Below, piece after piece: positions 8,432 through 15,887 of a stretch of DNA of 22,585 nt (positions are counted from its first letter, which is position 1; the number at the start of each line of letters is the position of its first letter). Below the pieces are notes generated by a model. That model ran no database searches and was not told the origin of the DNA. It saw only the letters and a list, made by a program, of their open reading frames with translations. The DNA is from Alphaproteobacteria bacterium (GTDB lineage Bacteria; Pseudomonadota; Alphaproteobacteria; UBA6615). Made by a program: the position numbers and the translations under genes. Location of the stretch: assembly GCA_029243445.1 (NCBI GenBank), contig JAQWSA010000046.1, positions 1-22,585 of the forward strand. Direction: 5' to 3'.

Positions 8432-9298
8432 GTGTCACAGCAACCATTTCAATCTTCAATCAAACCAGGTCTATACATTATTGCCTCACCAATTGGTAAT
8501 CTCGGTGACATAACTTTACGAGCGATTGAAACGCTTAAAAGCTCGAGCTTAATAGCCTGTGAAGACACTCGAATTACGCGTCGATTGTTATCTCATTATA
8601 ATATTAACATACCAACAACAGCATATCATGAACACAATGCTAATATTGCACTACCACGCCTTATTAAGCGACTAAAAAAAAATGAAATAGTATCACTTAT
8701 AAGTGACGCTGGAACCCCCTTAATTTCTGATCCTGGTTACAGGCTCGTTCAAGCTGCCATTGCCGAAGATATACCGATAACCACTACACCGGGACCAGTT
8801 GCGGCTATAGCAGCTCTTACACTTTCAGGCTTACCAACTGATAGCTTTTTCTTCGCTGGTTTTTTGCCCCCTAAACAAACGGCAAAAAAGAACCGCATTT
8901 GTCAGCTTGCAACTATTCCAGCTACATTAATTTTTTATGAATCACCTCGTCGGCTTTCTCTGACTTTAAAAGAAATGGCCAATATATATGGAAATCGACC
9001 CGCAGCAGTTGTAAGAGAAATAAGCAAAAAATTCGAAGAAGTGCGCAGGGGTACAATCGAAACATTATTAAATGAATTAAATACTGTAGGTCAGTTAAGG
9101 GGAGAAATAGTTCTAATTATTGGGCCTCCAGCGCCAGAAAAAATCATTGATAATGCCACAATTGATTCCGAGTTAATAAAGGCATTATCAGAAATGAGTT
9201 TGCGAGATTCAGTGGAGAAAATAGCTCTAAGCTATGACAGACCTAAGAGAGAAGTATACAAGCGCGCTTTGGCCATTACATCTCTTGATTCATCATAG
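8432..9298 (+). CDS. rsmI: 16S rRNA (cytidine(1402)-2'-O)-methyltransferase RsmI
   Basis: RsmI uses SAM to 2'-O-methylate C1402 in the decoding centre of 16S rRNA. The tetrapyrrole-methylase fold is clear: YIIASPIGNLGDITLRAIE at the N-terminus, ACEDTRITRRLLSHY, YHEHN, SLISDAGTPLISDPGYRLV, TPGPVAAIAALTLSGLP, FFAGFLPPK and FYESPRRL. The frame is open to a GTG at 8348. The extra 28 residues there are basic, low in complexity and written in GC-rich codons unlike the rest of the gene, and using them would leave only 23 bases to the divergent lipoprotein start. I therefore prefer the GTG at 8432, which puts 12 residues before the conserved GLYII. Neither start has a strong ribosome site (a distant AGGA precedes 8348). 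Confidence 0.93.
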   Translation: MSQQPFQSSIKPGLYIIASPIGNLGDITLRAIETLKSSSLIACEDTRITRRLLSHYNINIPTTAYHEHNANIALPRLIKRLKKNEIVSLISDAGTPLISDPGYRLVQAAIAEDIPITTTPGPVAAIAALTLSGLPTDSFFFAGFLPPKQTAKKNRICQLATIPATLIFYESPRRLSLTLKEMANIYGNRPAAVVREISKKFEEVRRGTIETLLNELNTVGQLRGEIVLIIGPPAPEKIIDNATIDSELIKALSEMSLRDSVEKIALSYDRPKREVYKRALAITSLDSS

Positions 9299-9337
9299 CG
9301 ATAATAGTCCTAGCATCCCAAGAATTATACACTAAGA

Positions 9338-9391
9338 GCGCTATTTATGTTACAAGTTAAAACTAGAATAATGTTCAATAAATATTAGCGC
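9338..9391 (+). repeat. Inverted repeat between rsmI and the BON lipoprotein gene
   Basis: GCGCTA (9338-9343) and TAGCGC (9386-9391) are inverted, with partly matching AT flanks (TTTAT against ATAAATAT). They are separated by 42 bases and lie in the 193-base gap 9299-9491. It could be a long stem in the transcript or a regulator site. No T-run follows, so it is not a standard terminator. Confidence 0.3.
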
Positions 9392-9491
9392 CAATACTAA
9401 CTAATTTATTCAAGAAAATATTTGTAGATTTCTAAAATTATTACCTAATAACTAAGGCTTGCCTTACACTCATTAAAATTGGATTTCAGCA

Positions 9492-10154
9492 ATGGACAAC
9501 ATAATAAAAACTATAATTACTAAAAAATATATTATTAGTTTTTCCTTAGCGGTATTTCTCTCTTTATTCTTTCTTTCATCTTGCACACCAACTGGGGTTG
9601 TACTGAGCGCCGGGGCTACTGCAGGGGTGGCTGCTTATGAAGAGAGAGGCATAAAAGGGGCAGCCAAAGATTTAGGAATTAGGGTTGAAATCAATAATCG
9701 TTGGCTTAGCGCCGGGCTTGAGCTCTATAACTTAGTTAGCTTACAAGTATATGAAGGCAGAGTACTTCTCACAGGACATGTTCCCAACAATGAAATGGCC
9801 GATCGTGCTGTACGCCTCTCATGGCAGCCTGAGTACGTGCGAGAAGTTATAAATGAAATTCAGGTTAGTAGAGACATTGGCATAGAAACTTTTGCAAGAG
9901 ACGCCCTAATTAATGCGCGCCTAGACTCGGCCTTACTTTTTGCAAAAAATATTCAATCAATAAATTACTCAACACGTTCTGTTGCCGGTACTATCTACTT
10001 ACTAGGTATAGCTAAAAACCAAGAGGAGCTCGACCTAGTTTTGCAGGTTGCTCGGAATATTCCAGATGTTAAAAACGTAATCAGCCACGTTTTATTAAGT
10101 ACTGACTCTCGTCGCTTGCAAAAACCATCAAAAAAGATGGGTAGTAAGAATTAA
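9492..10154 (+). CDS. BON-domain outer-membrane lipoprotein, DolP/YraP-like
   Basis: The 220-residue product starts with a lysine-containing n-region, a hydrophobic core and the lipobox LSSC, giving a lipidated Cys31. A short glycine/alanine segment follows (SAGATAGVAAYEERG). Two BON-type repeats occupy about 57-125 (with LYNLVSLQVYEGRVLLTGHV and VREVINEIQV) and 133-205 (with GTIYLLGIAKNQEELD and ARNIPDVKNVISHV). This is the layout of DolP (YraP), a double-BON lipoprotein tied to outer-membrane integrity and BAM function in enterics. The neighbourhood (LpoA-like, RsmI, DolP-like) matches the yra locus, which supports the family. No strong ribosome site precedes the ATG. It ends 8 bases before the next gene and is probably co-transcribed with it. 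Confidence 0.88.
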   Translation: MDNIIKTIITKKYIISFSLAVFLSLFFLSSCTPTGVVLSAGATAGVAAYEERGIKGAAKDLGIRVEINNRWLSAGLELYNLVSLQVYEGRVLLTGHVPNNEMADRAVRLSWQPEYVREVINEIQVSRDIGIETFARDALINARLDSALLFAKNIQSINYSTRSVAGTIYLLGIAKNQEELDLVLQVARNIPDVKNVISHVLLSTDSRRLQKPSKKMGSKN

Positions 10155-10162
10155 TATAAAAA

Positions 10163-10999
10163 ATGAAAAAAATTTCAGAATCGGATGAACCCACTCTACA
10201 AGAAATTGGTAAAATAAAGGATGTAATTATTCCTTTAGGGGAAGCAGCTCTTTTATTGGCGTCTCGTGATCGTCCTGATATTTCACTAGATAGGTATCGA
10301 AAACACCTATCACAAATTACTCAAAGGGTAGAGGAATCTTATCTAGAAAAAAAACAAACAGATACAAAGCAGATTGATATCCTAAAATCAGTATTGGTCT
10401 CAGAGTACGGATACTGTGGAGACACCGATTCTTACGATTCGTTACAAAATGCAAATCTAATTCAAGTTATCGATCGTCGAAAAGGACTTCCTATAACTCT
10501 AGGTATAATTTACATACACGCGGCCCGAGCACAGGGATGGAATATTGAGGGCTTAAATTTCCCGGGTCACTTTTTATTGCGAATTGAAGATGGGGCGGAC
10601 CGAACTATCTTCGATCCCTTTAACGACTGCAAAACCATTGAAACACCCGATATGCGAGCACTTATTAAAAAAACACTCGGAAATAACGCAGAACTATCAG
10701 CAAATCATTATCGAGCTGCGAGCAATCGAGAAATTCTAATTCGCCTTCAAAACAATAAAAAAATACGATTACTAAAATCCAAAAAAATAACCGAAGCACT
10801 TACTGTGGTTGAAAGCATGCTCGAATTTTCTCCGTCATCACCAGAAATATGGTACGAAGCTGGGATACTACATAAATATTTAGGGAGTCTTCAGGCTGCA
10901 ATAATAGCCTTCAACCATTGTTATGATATTTCAACTTCAACTAACCAAAAACATCAAGTTACACAAATTCTCAATGAAATTCGCAACAGTTTAAATTAA
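10163..10999 (+). CDS. SirB1-family protein (transglutaminase-like fold with TPR-type C-terminus)
   Basis: The 278-residue product matches the SirB1/YchA family. There is an N-terminal helical segment, then the transglutaminase-like core with EYGYCGDTDSYDSLQNANL (about 81-99), the signature DRRKGLPITLGIIYIHAA (104-121), and LNFPGHFLLRIEDG with the conserved Pro-Gly-His at 134-136. The C-terminal third (about 195-270) contains helix pairs of TPR type (EALTVVESMLEFSPSSPEIWYEAG, a stretch from about 203). Biochemical activity of this family is not settled. Protease or transglutaminase activity should not be assumed. It lies 8 bases after the BON lipoprotein gene with no evident ribosome site, which suggests coupling. 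Confidence 0.85.
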   Translation: MKKISESDEPTLQEIGKIKDVIIPLGEAALLLASRDRPDISLDRYRKHLSQITQRVEESYLEKKQTDTKQIDILKSVLVSEYGYCGDTDSYDSLQNANLIQVIDRRKGLPITLGIIYIHAARAQGWNIEGLNFPGHFLLRIEDGADRTIFDPFNDCKTIETPDMRALIKKTLGNNAELSANHYRAASNREILIRLQNNKKIRLLKSKKITEALTVVESMLEFSPSSPEIWYEAGILHKYLGSLQAAIIAFNHCYDISTSTNQKHQVTQILNEIRNSLN

Positions 11000-11113
11000 A
11001 CGAACCAGCTAATTTAGTCTATATTGCTAGACGAACACTACTTCCCCTGCAATTATAAAAAATATAAAACTCCTGTGATATATATTTAGTATTTTAACCT
11101 TAGGAGAAATCTT

Positions 11114-12055
11114 ATGAGTCTAGATATCGCGCTTCAAATGGACCCTATAGAGTCTATTGATATTTTGGGAGATTCAACATTCGCATTGGCTTTAGAAGCA
11201 CAATCAAGAGGATATAGGTTATTTCACTATTTACCGGAAAACCTAAGCTTAAAAGATGGCAAAGTAATAGCCCTAGCTCAACCTCTCAAACTATCTAGGC
11301 AGGACACAAACTTTTTTACTAAAGGTAAAATCCACATCATTGACCTCGCAGAGGTTGATGTTGTTCTAATGAGACAAGATCCACCTTTTAACATGTCATA
11401 TATAACTACTACCCATATATTGGAGCACATACACCCAAAAACCCTAGTTGTTAATGATCCAATATCCGTTAGAAACTCGCCAGAAAAGCTATTTGTAACA
11501 CATTTTAAGGGACTTTTGCCTCCGACATTAATCACATCAAACGATAATGAAATAAAGAAATTTCGTGCAGAATATCAAGACATAATAATAAAACCATTAT
11601 ATGGAAATGGAGGGGCCGGTGTATTTCATATCAAGCCTGATGATGAAAACCTTACAGCACTACTAGAGATATTTAAAACCCATTATTCAGAGCCAATAAT
11701 TGCCCAACGCTACTTACCCGAGGTGCGCAACGGAGATAAACGTATTATCTTGGTTAATGGCAAGCCTGTAGGAGCAATCAACCGAGTACCAGCACAGGGG
11801 GAAGCTCGGTCCAATATGCATGTAGGAGGAACACCTTTAAAAACTGAGCTAACAGATCGTGAAATAGAAATATGTAATTCTATTGGGCCATCTCTAGAAG
11901 AACTAGGACTAATTTTTGTAGGTATTGATGTTATTGGAGATTACCTCACAGAGATAAACGTAACCTCGCCAACTGGAATTCAAGAGATAGACCGGTTTGA
12001 CGGAACAAATATTTCTAGCCTTATTTGGAATGCTATAGAGTCTAAATTAAAGTAG
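11114..12055 (+). CDS. gshB: Glutathione synthase
   Basis: An ATP-grasp enzyme joining gamma-glutamylcysteine and glycine, the second step of glutathione synthesis. The 313-residue product has the usual length. It opens with a GshB N-domain ([23 protein letters not shown]). [18 protein letters not shown] and [14 protein letters not shown] follow. The ATP-grasp core has [14 protein letters not shown] (glycine-rich loop), [16 protein letters not shown], and the metal site region [18 protein letters not shown]. The ATG at 11114 has a strong TAGGAGA about 6 bases upstream, so the start is secure. It is followed by a clear terminator. The 114-base gap before it holds a small GTCTA/TAGAC inverted repeat (11017-11032) and no convincing promoter. 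Confidence 0.97.
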   Translation: MSLDIALQMDPIESIDILGDSTFALALEAQSRGYRLFHYLPENLSLKDGKVIALAQPLKLSRQDTNFFTKGKIHIIDLAEVDVVLMRQDPPFNMSYITTTHILEHIHPKTLVVNDPISVRNSPEKLFVTHFKGLLPPTLITSNDNEIKKFRAEYQDIIIKPLYGNGGAGVFHIKPDDENLTALLEIFKTHYSEPIIAQRYLPEVRNGDKRIILVNGKPVGAINRVPAQGEARSNMHVGGTPLKTELTDREIEICNSIGPSLEELGLIFVGIDVIGDYLTEINVTSPTGIQEIDRFDGTNISSLIWNAIESKLK

Positions 12056-12066
12056 TAACAAATTAT

Positions 12067-12091
12067 AAAAAGCGGGTTTTACCCGCTTTTT
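12067..12091. terminator. Bidirectional rho-independent terminator
   Basis: A perfect 11-base stem: AAAAAGCGGGT (12067-12077), a TTT loop and ACCCGCTTTTT (12081-12091). The GC core is flanked by A and T tracts, so it works as an intrinsic terminator read from either strand. It lies 12 bases past the gshB stop and 23 bases past the stop of the convergent VOC gene, serving both. Confidence 0.93.
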
Positions 12092-12113
12092 ATGTTCCCT
12101 AAATCAACTAGTT

Positions 12114-12725
12114 CTAATTAGCAGGAAAATCACTTAGATCTGGAGGAGGTCCATCAGGGCGTTGTAGAAGTGTATCCTCAGACTCACCCGCTTTATATCT
12201 TGCAAATAATTCTTCCGGATCAAATTTTACACCTATAGGATTAGAAGAAAATTCGCCGTTATCAAAATACTCCGAAAACCTCTCCTCTGGTACATTATCG
12301 ACTTGTAACTCTACCTGGTTTTTATCTGGGTCAAAATAATACATAGAAGTTGTTGGACCATGATTTATTGTAAATTCAGGAAGAATTCCTTCACCCTTAA
12401 GACGGTCATAGGTATGTACTAAGTCTCCAAGGCTTCCATAAGTAAAAGCAACATGGTGTAAGCCAGCATATCCATCTATGTGTTCCTTAATTCCAGGAAA
12501 ACCCAAAACAGCAATTCGATGATGCTCGTCATCATAGGTTATAAAACCCCCAAAACCTGCTTCATACATAGCCTCACCTTCTAATACAACTTTGTACCAA
12601 TCGAGCATCATCTGTGTCCGCTCTGGTGGTGTGCGCAGAACTACATGAGCTAATTTTGCAGGTGCAATCTTACCGCGTTCTTTAGCAGTTTTTGGCATTT
12701 TAGCAACTGGTGCACTTCCATCCAT
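12114..12725 (-). CDS. VOC-family protein, extradiol-dioxygenase-like
   Basis: The 203-residue product has a vicinal-oxygen-chelate fold related to type I extradiol dioxygenases such as BphC. Candidate metal ligands are His27 in AHVVLRT, His90 or His91 in GLHHVAFTYG, and Glu139 in KNQVELQVD. The YYFDPDKNQVELQVD block is typical of glyoxalase/bleomycin-resistance/dioxygenase proteins. With one VOC domain plus a C-terminal tail of about 50 residues it is shorter than two-domain ring-cleavage enzymes (about 290), so real dioxygenase activity is uncertain. The start at 12725 has a G-rich run about 8 bases upstream. It is convergent with gshB and divergent from the amidohydrolase gene with a 216-base shared upstream region, which suggests linked regulation. 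Confidence 0.85.
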   Translation of the reverse strand: MDGSAPVAKMPKTAKERGKIAPAKLAHVVLRTPPERTQMMLDWYKVVLEGEAMYEAGFGGFITYDDEHHRIAVLGFPGIKEHIDGYAGLHHVAFTYGSLGDLVHTYDRLKGEGILPEFTINHGPTTSMYYFDPDKNQVELQVDNVPEERFSEYFDNGEFSSNPIGVKFDPEELFARYKAGESEDTLLQRPDGPPPDLSDFPAN

Positions 12726-12880
12726 AATTATTTCCCCCCAAGATAATCATTTATTAAAACTTATAATTAAAAGCATATGACTAATAGATATAATTGTCAA
12801 AATTCCAATTTAGATTGCTCCAATATTAAATTTTTTAAATCATATATTAACCGCATCTCATATCTGTGACATATTTATTC

Positions 12881-12903
12881 TGACCTCAAAAAGATATTGG
12901 TCA
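12881..12903. promoter_or_regulatory. Candidate operator (TGACC-N13-GGTCA) before the amidohydrolase gene
   Basis: TGACC (12881-12885) and GGTCA (12899-12903) form an inverted repeat with a 13-base AT-rich spacer, 38 bases before the amidohydrolase ATG and inside the divergent gap 12726-12941. The spacing suits a dimeric regulator. No regulator gene is next to it, so the assignment is tentative. The rest of the gap is very AT-rich with no clear -35/-10 pair. Confidence 0.3.
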
Positions 12904-12941
12904 ACAAAAGGTATGATATTTCACTCTGTAGAGGAAAAACC

Positions 12942-13799
12942 ATGGAACGTAGACTATCGCCACCACCCGATAGAAACACCAAATCACCAAAATTACAAAC
13001 TCCGCCTGGTGCTTGTGATACGCACTTCCATATTTTTGGACCCCAGGCAAGGTTTCCATTTAATCCAAATAGACCACTGGAAGCAGAGGACAGTACCTTT
13101 GATGATTTAATATTACTTCATGATAAATTAGGGATCTCTCGTGGTGTTATAGTGCAATCTCTTATGCAAGGTCATTGCTATGAATATATGATAAACGCAC
13201 TCTGTCGCGACCCTACTCGTTTTAAGGGTGTAGCCATGCCATCACCCAATATAACTGATGGAGAGCTAGAAATACTAGATAAAGTAGGCGTTGTTGGTGC
13301 TAGATTCGCATTTCTCTGGAACCCCGTAGTCGATATGAAAATGGTTAATAGAATACACGAGCTAGGGTGGCACTCACAGTTCTGGTTTAGGGGCGAAGAA
13401 GAAGCATTGGATTGGCGCGATTCGATTCTATCTGTGCCAGGTAATTTTGTTATAGATCATATGGGGTGGCAACCAGCGAAAAATGGTGTCGATAGCCCTG
13501 GTTTTAAAGTAATATTAGAATGCCTTGAAACAGGCAGGTGCTGGGTCAAACTTTCAGGGCCAAATCGGTTTAGCGCCCAATCGGGATTCCCATACTCCGA
13601 TACGCTTCCATTTGCTCAAGAACTAGTGAAAAGAGCCCCTGAAAGATTAATTTGGGGATCTGACTGGCCACATCCTGATCACTTTGAACTTATGCCGAAT
13701 GATGGCGATCTTCTAGATCTTATGCTTGAATGGGTCCCTGATAAAAAAACGCGTGAGCAAATTCTTTCCACAAACCCAGAACATTTATTTGGTTTCTAG
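12942..13799 (+). CDS. Amidohydrolase-2 family protein, 2-pyrone-4,6-dicarboxylate lactonase-like
   Basis: The 285-residue product is a TIM-barrel metal hydrolase closest in pattern to LigI-type lactonases and related dicarboxylic-acid hydrolases. GACDTHFHIFGP gives the HxH pair (His28, His30). His173 is in VIDHMGW, and the catalytic Asp241 is in LIWGSDWPHP. WVKLSGPNRFS is the conserved strand before the last helices, and the protein ends in NPEHLFGF. LigI opens 2-pyrone-4,6-dicarboxylate in protocatechuate 4,5-cleavage. The true substrate here is unknown, as many relatives are uncharacterised. The ATG at 12942 is chosen because GAGGAAAAACC precedes it; a TTG at 12897 would add 15 residues unlike the family. 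It is the only plus-strand gene between gshB and hslV. The 96 bases after it hold no clear terminator. Confidence 0.85.
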   Translation: MERRLSPPPDRNTKSPKLQTPPGACDTHFHIFGPQARFPFNPNRPLEAEDSTFDDLILLHDKLGISRGVIVQSLMQGHCYEYMINALCRDPTRFKGVAMPSPNITDGELEILDKVGVVGARFAFLWNPVVDMKMVNRIHELGWHSQFWFRGEEEALDWRDSILSVPGNFVIDHMGWQPAKNGVDSPGFKVILECLETGRCWVKLSGPNRFSAQSGFPYSDTLPFAQELVKRAPERLIWGSDWPHPDHFELMPNDGDLLDLMLEWVPDKKTREQILSTNPEHLFGF

Positions 13800-13895
13800 G
13801 TATTATAATAAACCCAATAAGAAAGTCCTGGTTGAAACACTGCCCTTAATCTTTAATAGCAGCATAAGTCTATCTATTGTATTTTTTACCTTGCT

Positions 13896-14258
13896 CTAAT
13901 GGGCATGTTCAGTAGGACCATAAAAACTAGTAAATATTATACAACCAAGCGGATAACTAAGCGGCCCATGGGCTATTTCATCACCTGGACCAAATAGATA
14001 GTCGCCGGGCTTTAAAATTTTTCCGTCTACATGCATTTCACCTTCTACTATTAAGTTACTATGCCAGCCTCTGTGAGTATGTCGGGGTTCTGTATATCCT
14101 ATAGGAAAACGAACATAAAAATCTCTTCTGCCGGTCTCGGGGTCATAAGAAAACATTTTAACCTGAACGCCTTTTGGTAGGGTAAAAAGTTCTGTGTCGT
14201 CCTCCCACTCTAACTCATCTGGATGAACTACTATAAGATTTTTACTTCCAATCTCCAT
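13896..14258 (-). CDS. Small cupin-domain protein
   Basis: A 120-residue single-domain cupin. Motif 1 is GYTEPRHTHRGWHSNLIVEGE, with likely metal ligands His60 and His62 and a glutamate at 72 or 74. Motif 2 is KPGDYLFGPGDEIAHGP, with His97. The order and spacing are those of ChrR-like or dioxygenase-type cupins; the reaction cannot be predicted. The protein ends EHAH. A TTAAGGAG-type ribosome site lies 8-10 bases before the ATG. It starts 37 bases downstream of the TauD-type gene on the same strand and is probably translated from the same message, as the last gene before the convergent amidohydrolase gene. Confidence 0.82.
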   Translation of the reverse strand: MEIGSKNLIVVHPDELEWEDDTELFTLPKGVQVKMFSYDPETGRRDFYVRFPIGYTEPRHTHRGWHSNLIVEGEMHVDGKILKPGDYLFGPGDEIAHGPLSYPLGCIIFTSFYGPTEHAH

Positions 14259-14295
14259 TTTTTTCTCCTTAAATCATGCAATAAAAAATAACACT

Positions 14296-15153
14296 TTAGA
14301 AAGGAACATCACCTTGAATAACAATCCGGTGCATTAACCGATGCTTAGTGTAGTCAAACAGAGCATAATGAAGTGACAACCTATTATCCCAAACTGCAAG
14401 ATCATTAGTTTGCCATTTGTGACGATAATTAAATTCTGGTGTTTTTAAATAATCAAATAGATATCTGAGTAGAAAATCACTTTCACGTTTATCTAGGCCT
14501 TTAATTAGAGAGGTCATGGACTCATTGACGAACAAACCCTTCTTTCCCGTAACCGGATGAGTTCTTACTATTGGGTGCAATGCTGGGCGATAAGATGCTC
14601 GCTGATCTTTAATGGAATCTGTTCCCTCTCCATCCCACATCTCAGGCCTTACATGCTCATCATAAGGTTGATATGAATCATGGTAAGCCCAAAGCCCATC
14701 TATATGTGCCTTCATGCGGTCAGACAAAGCTTCATAAGCCGCAACAGTACTAACCCAAATTGTATCTCCTCCTAAGGGGGGAATGTCTTTAGCATATAAC
14801 ACAGTTCCAAGGGTTGGTTTTTTCCTTCCTACAAAATCTGTATGCCAAAGATCACGCGTTACGTGCGGAGGGTTTTCAGAATCATATTCCAGTATATCTA
14901 TTTCAGGGTAATCAGGACTTTTTTCAAAGCCCGAAACCGCCGCCGGCTGCGGTTCACCAAAACGTCGAGCGAACTCCACTTGCTGATAAGAGCTAATTTT
15001 TTGATCCCGAAATATTATTACAGTACGGTCAAGTAATGCGTTATGTATTTCGTTGAACTGTGTATTAGTGAGCTCTGTTGATAAATCAATTCCCTCTATA
15101 ACCCCACCGCATGCTGCAGACATCTCGGTAAGAGTAAAACTTTCATAATCCAT
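14296..15153 (-). CDS. TauD/TfdA-family Fe(II)/2-oxoglutarate dioxygenase
   Basis: The 285-residue product is a complete clavaminate-synthase-like oxygenase. The iron facial triad is His104 and Asp106 (DLWHTDFVGRKKP) and His262 (DNRLSLHYALFDY). Arg276 in LMHRIVIQGD is the expected 2-oxoglutarate anchor. GGDTIWVSTVAAYEAL and HPIVRTHPVTGKKGLFVN are further family blocks. Relatives act on taurine, alkyl sulfates, phenoxyacetates and other small acids, and these motifs do not separate them. The ATG at 15153 has GAGGG about 8 bases upstream. It begins only 15 bases after the HIT gene on the same strand, so it appears attached to the his operon. No sulfonate transporter lies nearby, so taurine use is not implied. 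Confidence 0.92.
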   Translation of the reverse strand: MDYESFTLTEMSAACGGVIEGIDLSTELTNTQFNEIHNALLDRTVIIFRDQKISSYQQVEFARRFGEPQPAAVSGFEKSPDYPEIDILEYDSENPPHVTRDLWHTDFVGRKKPTLGTVLYAKDIPPLGGDTIWVSTVAAYEALSDRMKAHIDGLWAYHDSYQPYDEHVRPEMWDGEGTDSIKDQRASYRPALHPIVRTHPVTGKKGLFVNESMTSLIKGLDKRESDFLLRYLFDYLKTPEFNYRHKWQTNDLAVWDNRLSLHYALFDYTKHRLMHRIVIQGDVPF

Positions 15154-15168
15154 TATACTGCCCTCTAT

Positions 15169-15534
15169 TTATTCCTTATTTTCAATCATCCGGCCAAGGT
15201 TCTTGCCTCCCAATACATGGACGTGAAAATGGGGTACTTCCTGGTTAGCATTTTCGCCATTATTGGCTATAATTCTATAACCGGAGTTAACTATATCAAA
15301 ATCACTCGCTACTTGCGATACCATACGCATAAAACTAGCAATTTCATGATCATTTGCGTTTGTAGTAAATTCTTGTAGAGATCTATACTCACCTTTAGGT
15401 ATTACAAGAATATGCACTGGAGCTTGTGGGTTTATATCCTGAAATGCCAGAGCATATTCATCTTCACAAACTTTCTTACAAGGGATTTCGTCACGAAGAA
15501 TTTTAGCAAAAATATTTTGGTTGTCATAGGGCAT
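15169..15534 (-). CDS. HIT-family (HinT-like) purine nucleoside phosphoramidase
   Basis: A 121-residue histidine-triad protein. The triad PHFHVHVLGG places His102, His104 and the nucleophile His106 near the C-terminus, followed by the HinT-type KNLGRMI. The N-terminal NIFAKILRDEIPCKKVCEDEYALAFQDINPQAPVH is typical; Cys19 and Cys23 recall the zinc-binding position of some HIT proteins but no full site is seen. The family hydrolyses AMP-lysine and aminoacyl-adenylates in vitro, and its role in the cell is poorly fixed. It starts 5 bases after the hisE stop, a common position in Alphaproteobacteria. Confidence 0.93.
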   Translation of the reverse strand: MPYDNQNIFAKILRDEIPCKKVCEDEYALAFQDINPQAPVHILVIPKGEYRSLQEFTTNANDHEIASFMRMVSQVASDFDIVNSGYRIIANNGENANQEVPHFHVHVLGGKNLGRMIENKE

Positions 15535-15539
15535 CTTAT

Positions 15540-15887
15540 TTAACTCTCATTTCCATTTTTAGGCCTAGATGATTTTTCAACTAACCCGGAAACTCCTTCA
15601 CGATCAGACAACTCTGACCATATATCAGCAGGCTTTATGCCTTGATCAACCCATAAAACACACAAATGGTATAGCAGATCTGCGCTCTCTCGTATAAGTG
15701 CGTCTGGTCCTTCCTCTAAAGCGGCAAAAACAACCTCTTCAGCTTCTTCTGTAACTTTCGCACCTATTTGAGCAGTGCCACTCGTTAATAGTCTAGCTGT
15801 GTAAGAAGTGTCAGCGGATGCCCTTTGACGGTCGTTAATTATTTGGCAAAGCTTTTCGAGAGCTGGTTGAGTTTCGTTACTAACCAC
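15540..15887 (-). CDS. hisE: Phosphoribosyl-ATP pyrophosphatase HisE
   Basis: Second step of histidine synthesis: PR-ATP to PR-AMP plus pyrophosphate. The 115-residue all-helical product carries the family's metal-binding motif KVTEEAEEVVFAA and the block IRESADLLYHLCVLWVDQGI. It is a stand-alone HisE without a HisI domain, so hisI must lie elsewhere. The start is a GTG at 15887 that directly abuts the hisF stop. The GGAGG ribosome site lies inside the last codons of hisF, 9 bases upstream, which fixes the start and implies coupled translation. Confidence 0.95.
   Translation of the reverse strand: MVSNETQPALEKLCQIINDRQRASADTSYTARLLTSGTAQIGAKVTEEAEEVVFAALEEGPDALIRESADLLYHLCVLWVDQGIKPADIWSELSDREGVSGLVEKSSRPKNGNES

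Noticed and set aside
11017..11032. GTCTA-TATTGC-TAGAC hairpin after the SirB1 gene as a terminator
   Set aside because: Only five base pairs and no T-run follows; too weak to call a terminator.
12897..12941. TTG start for the amidohydrolase
   Set aside because: The ATG at 12942 has a strong GAGGA site and the usual N-terminal distance to HxH; the upstream TTG overlaps the candidate operator.
12726..12941. CRP-like site (TGTGAC at 12875-12880)
   Set aside because: The half-site TGTGA has no TCACA partner at the right spacing.
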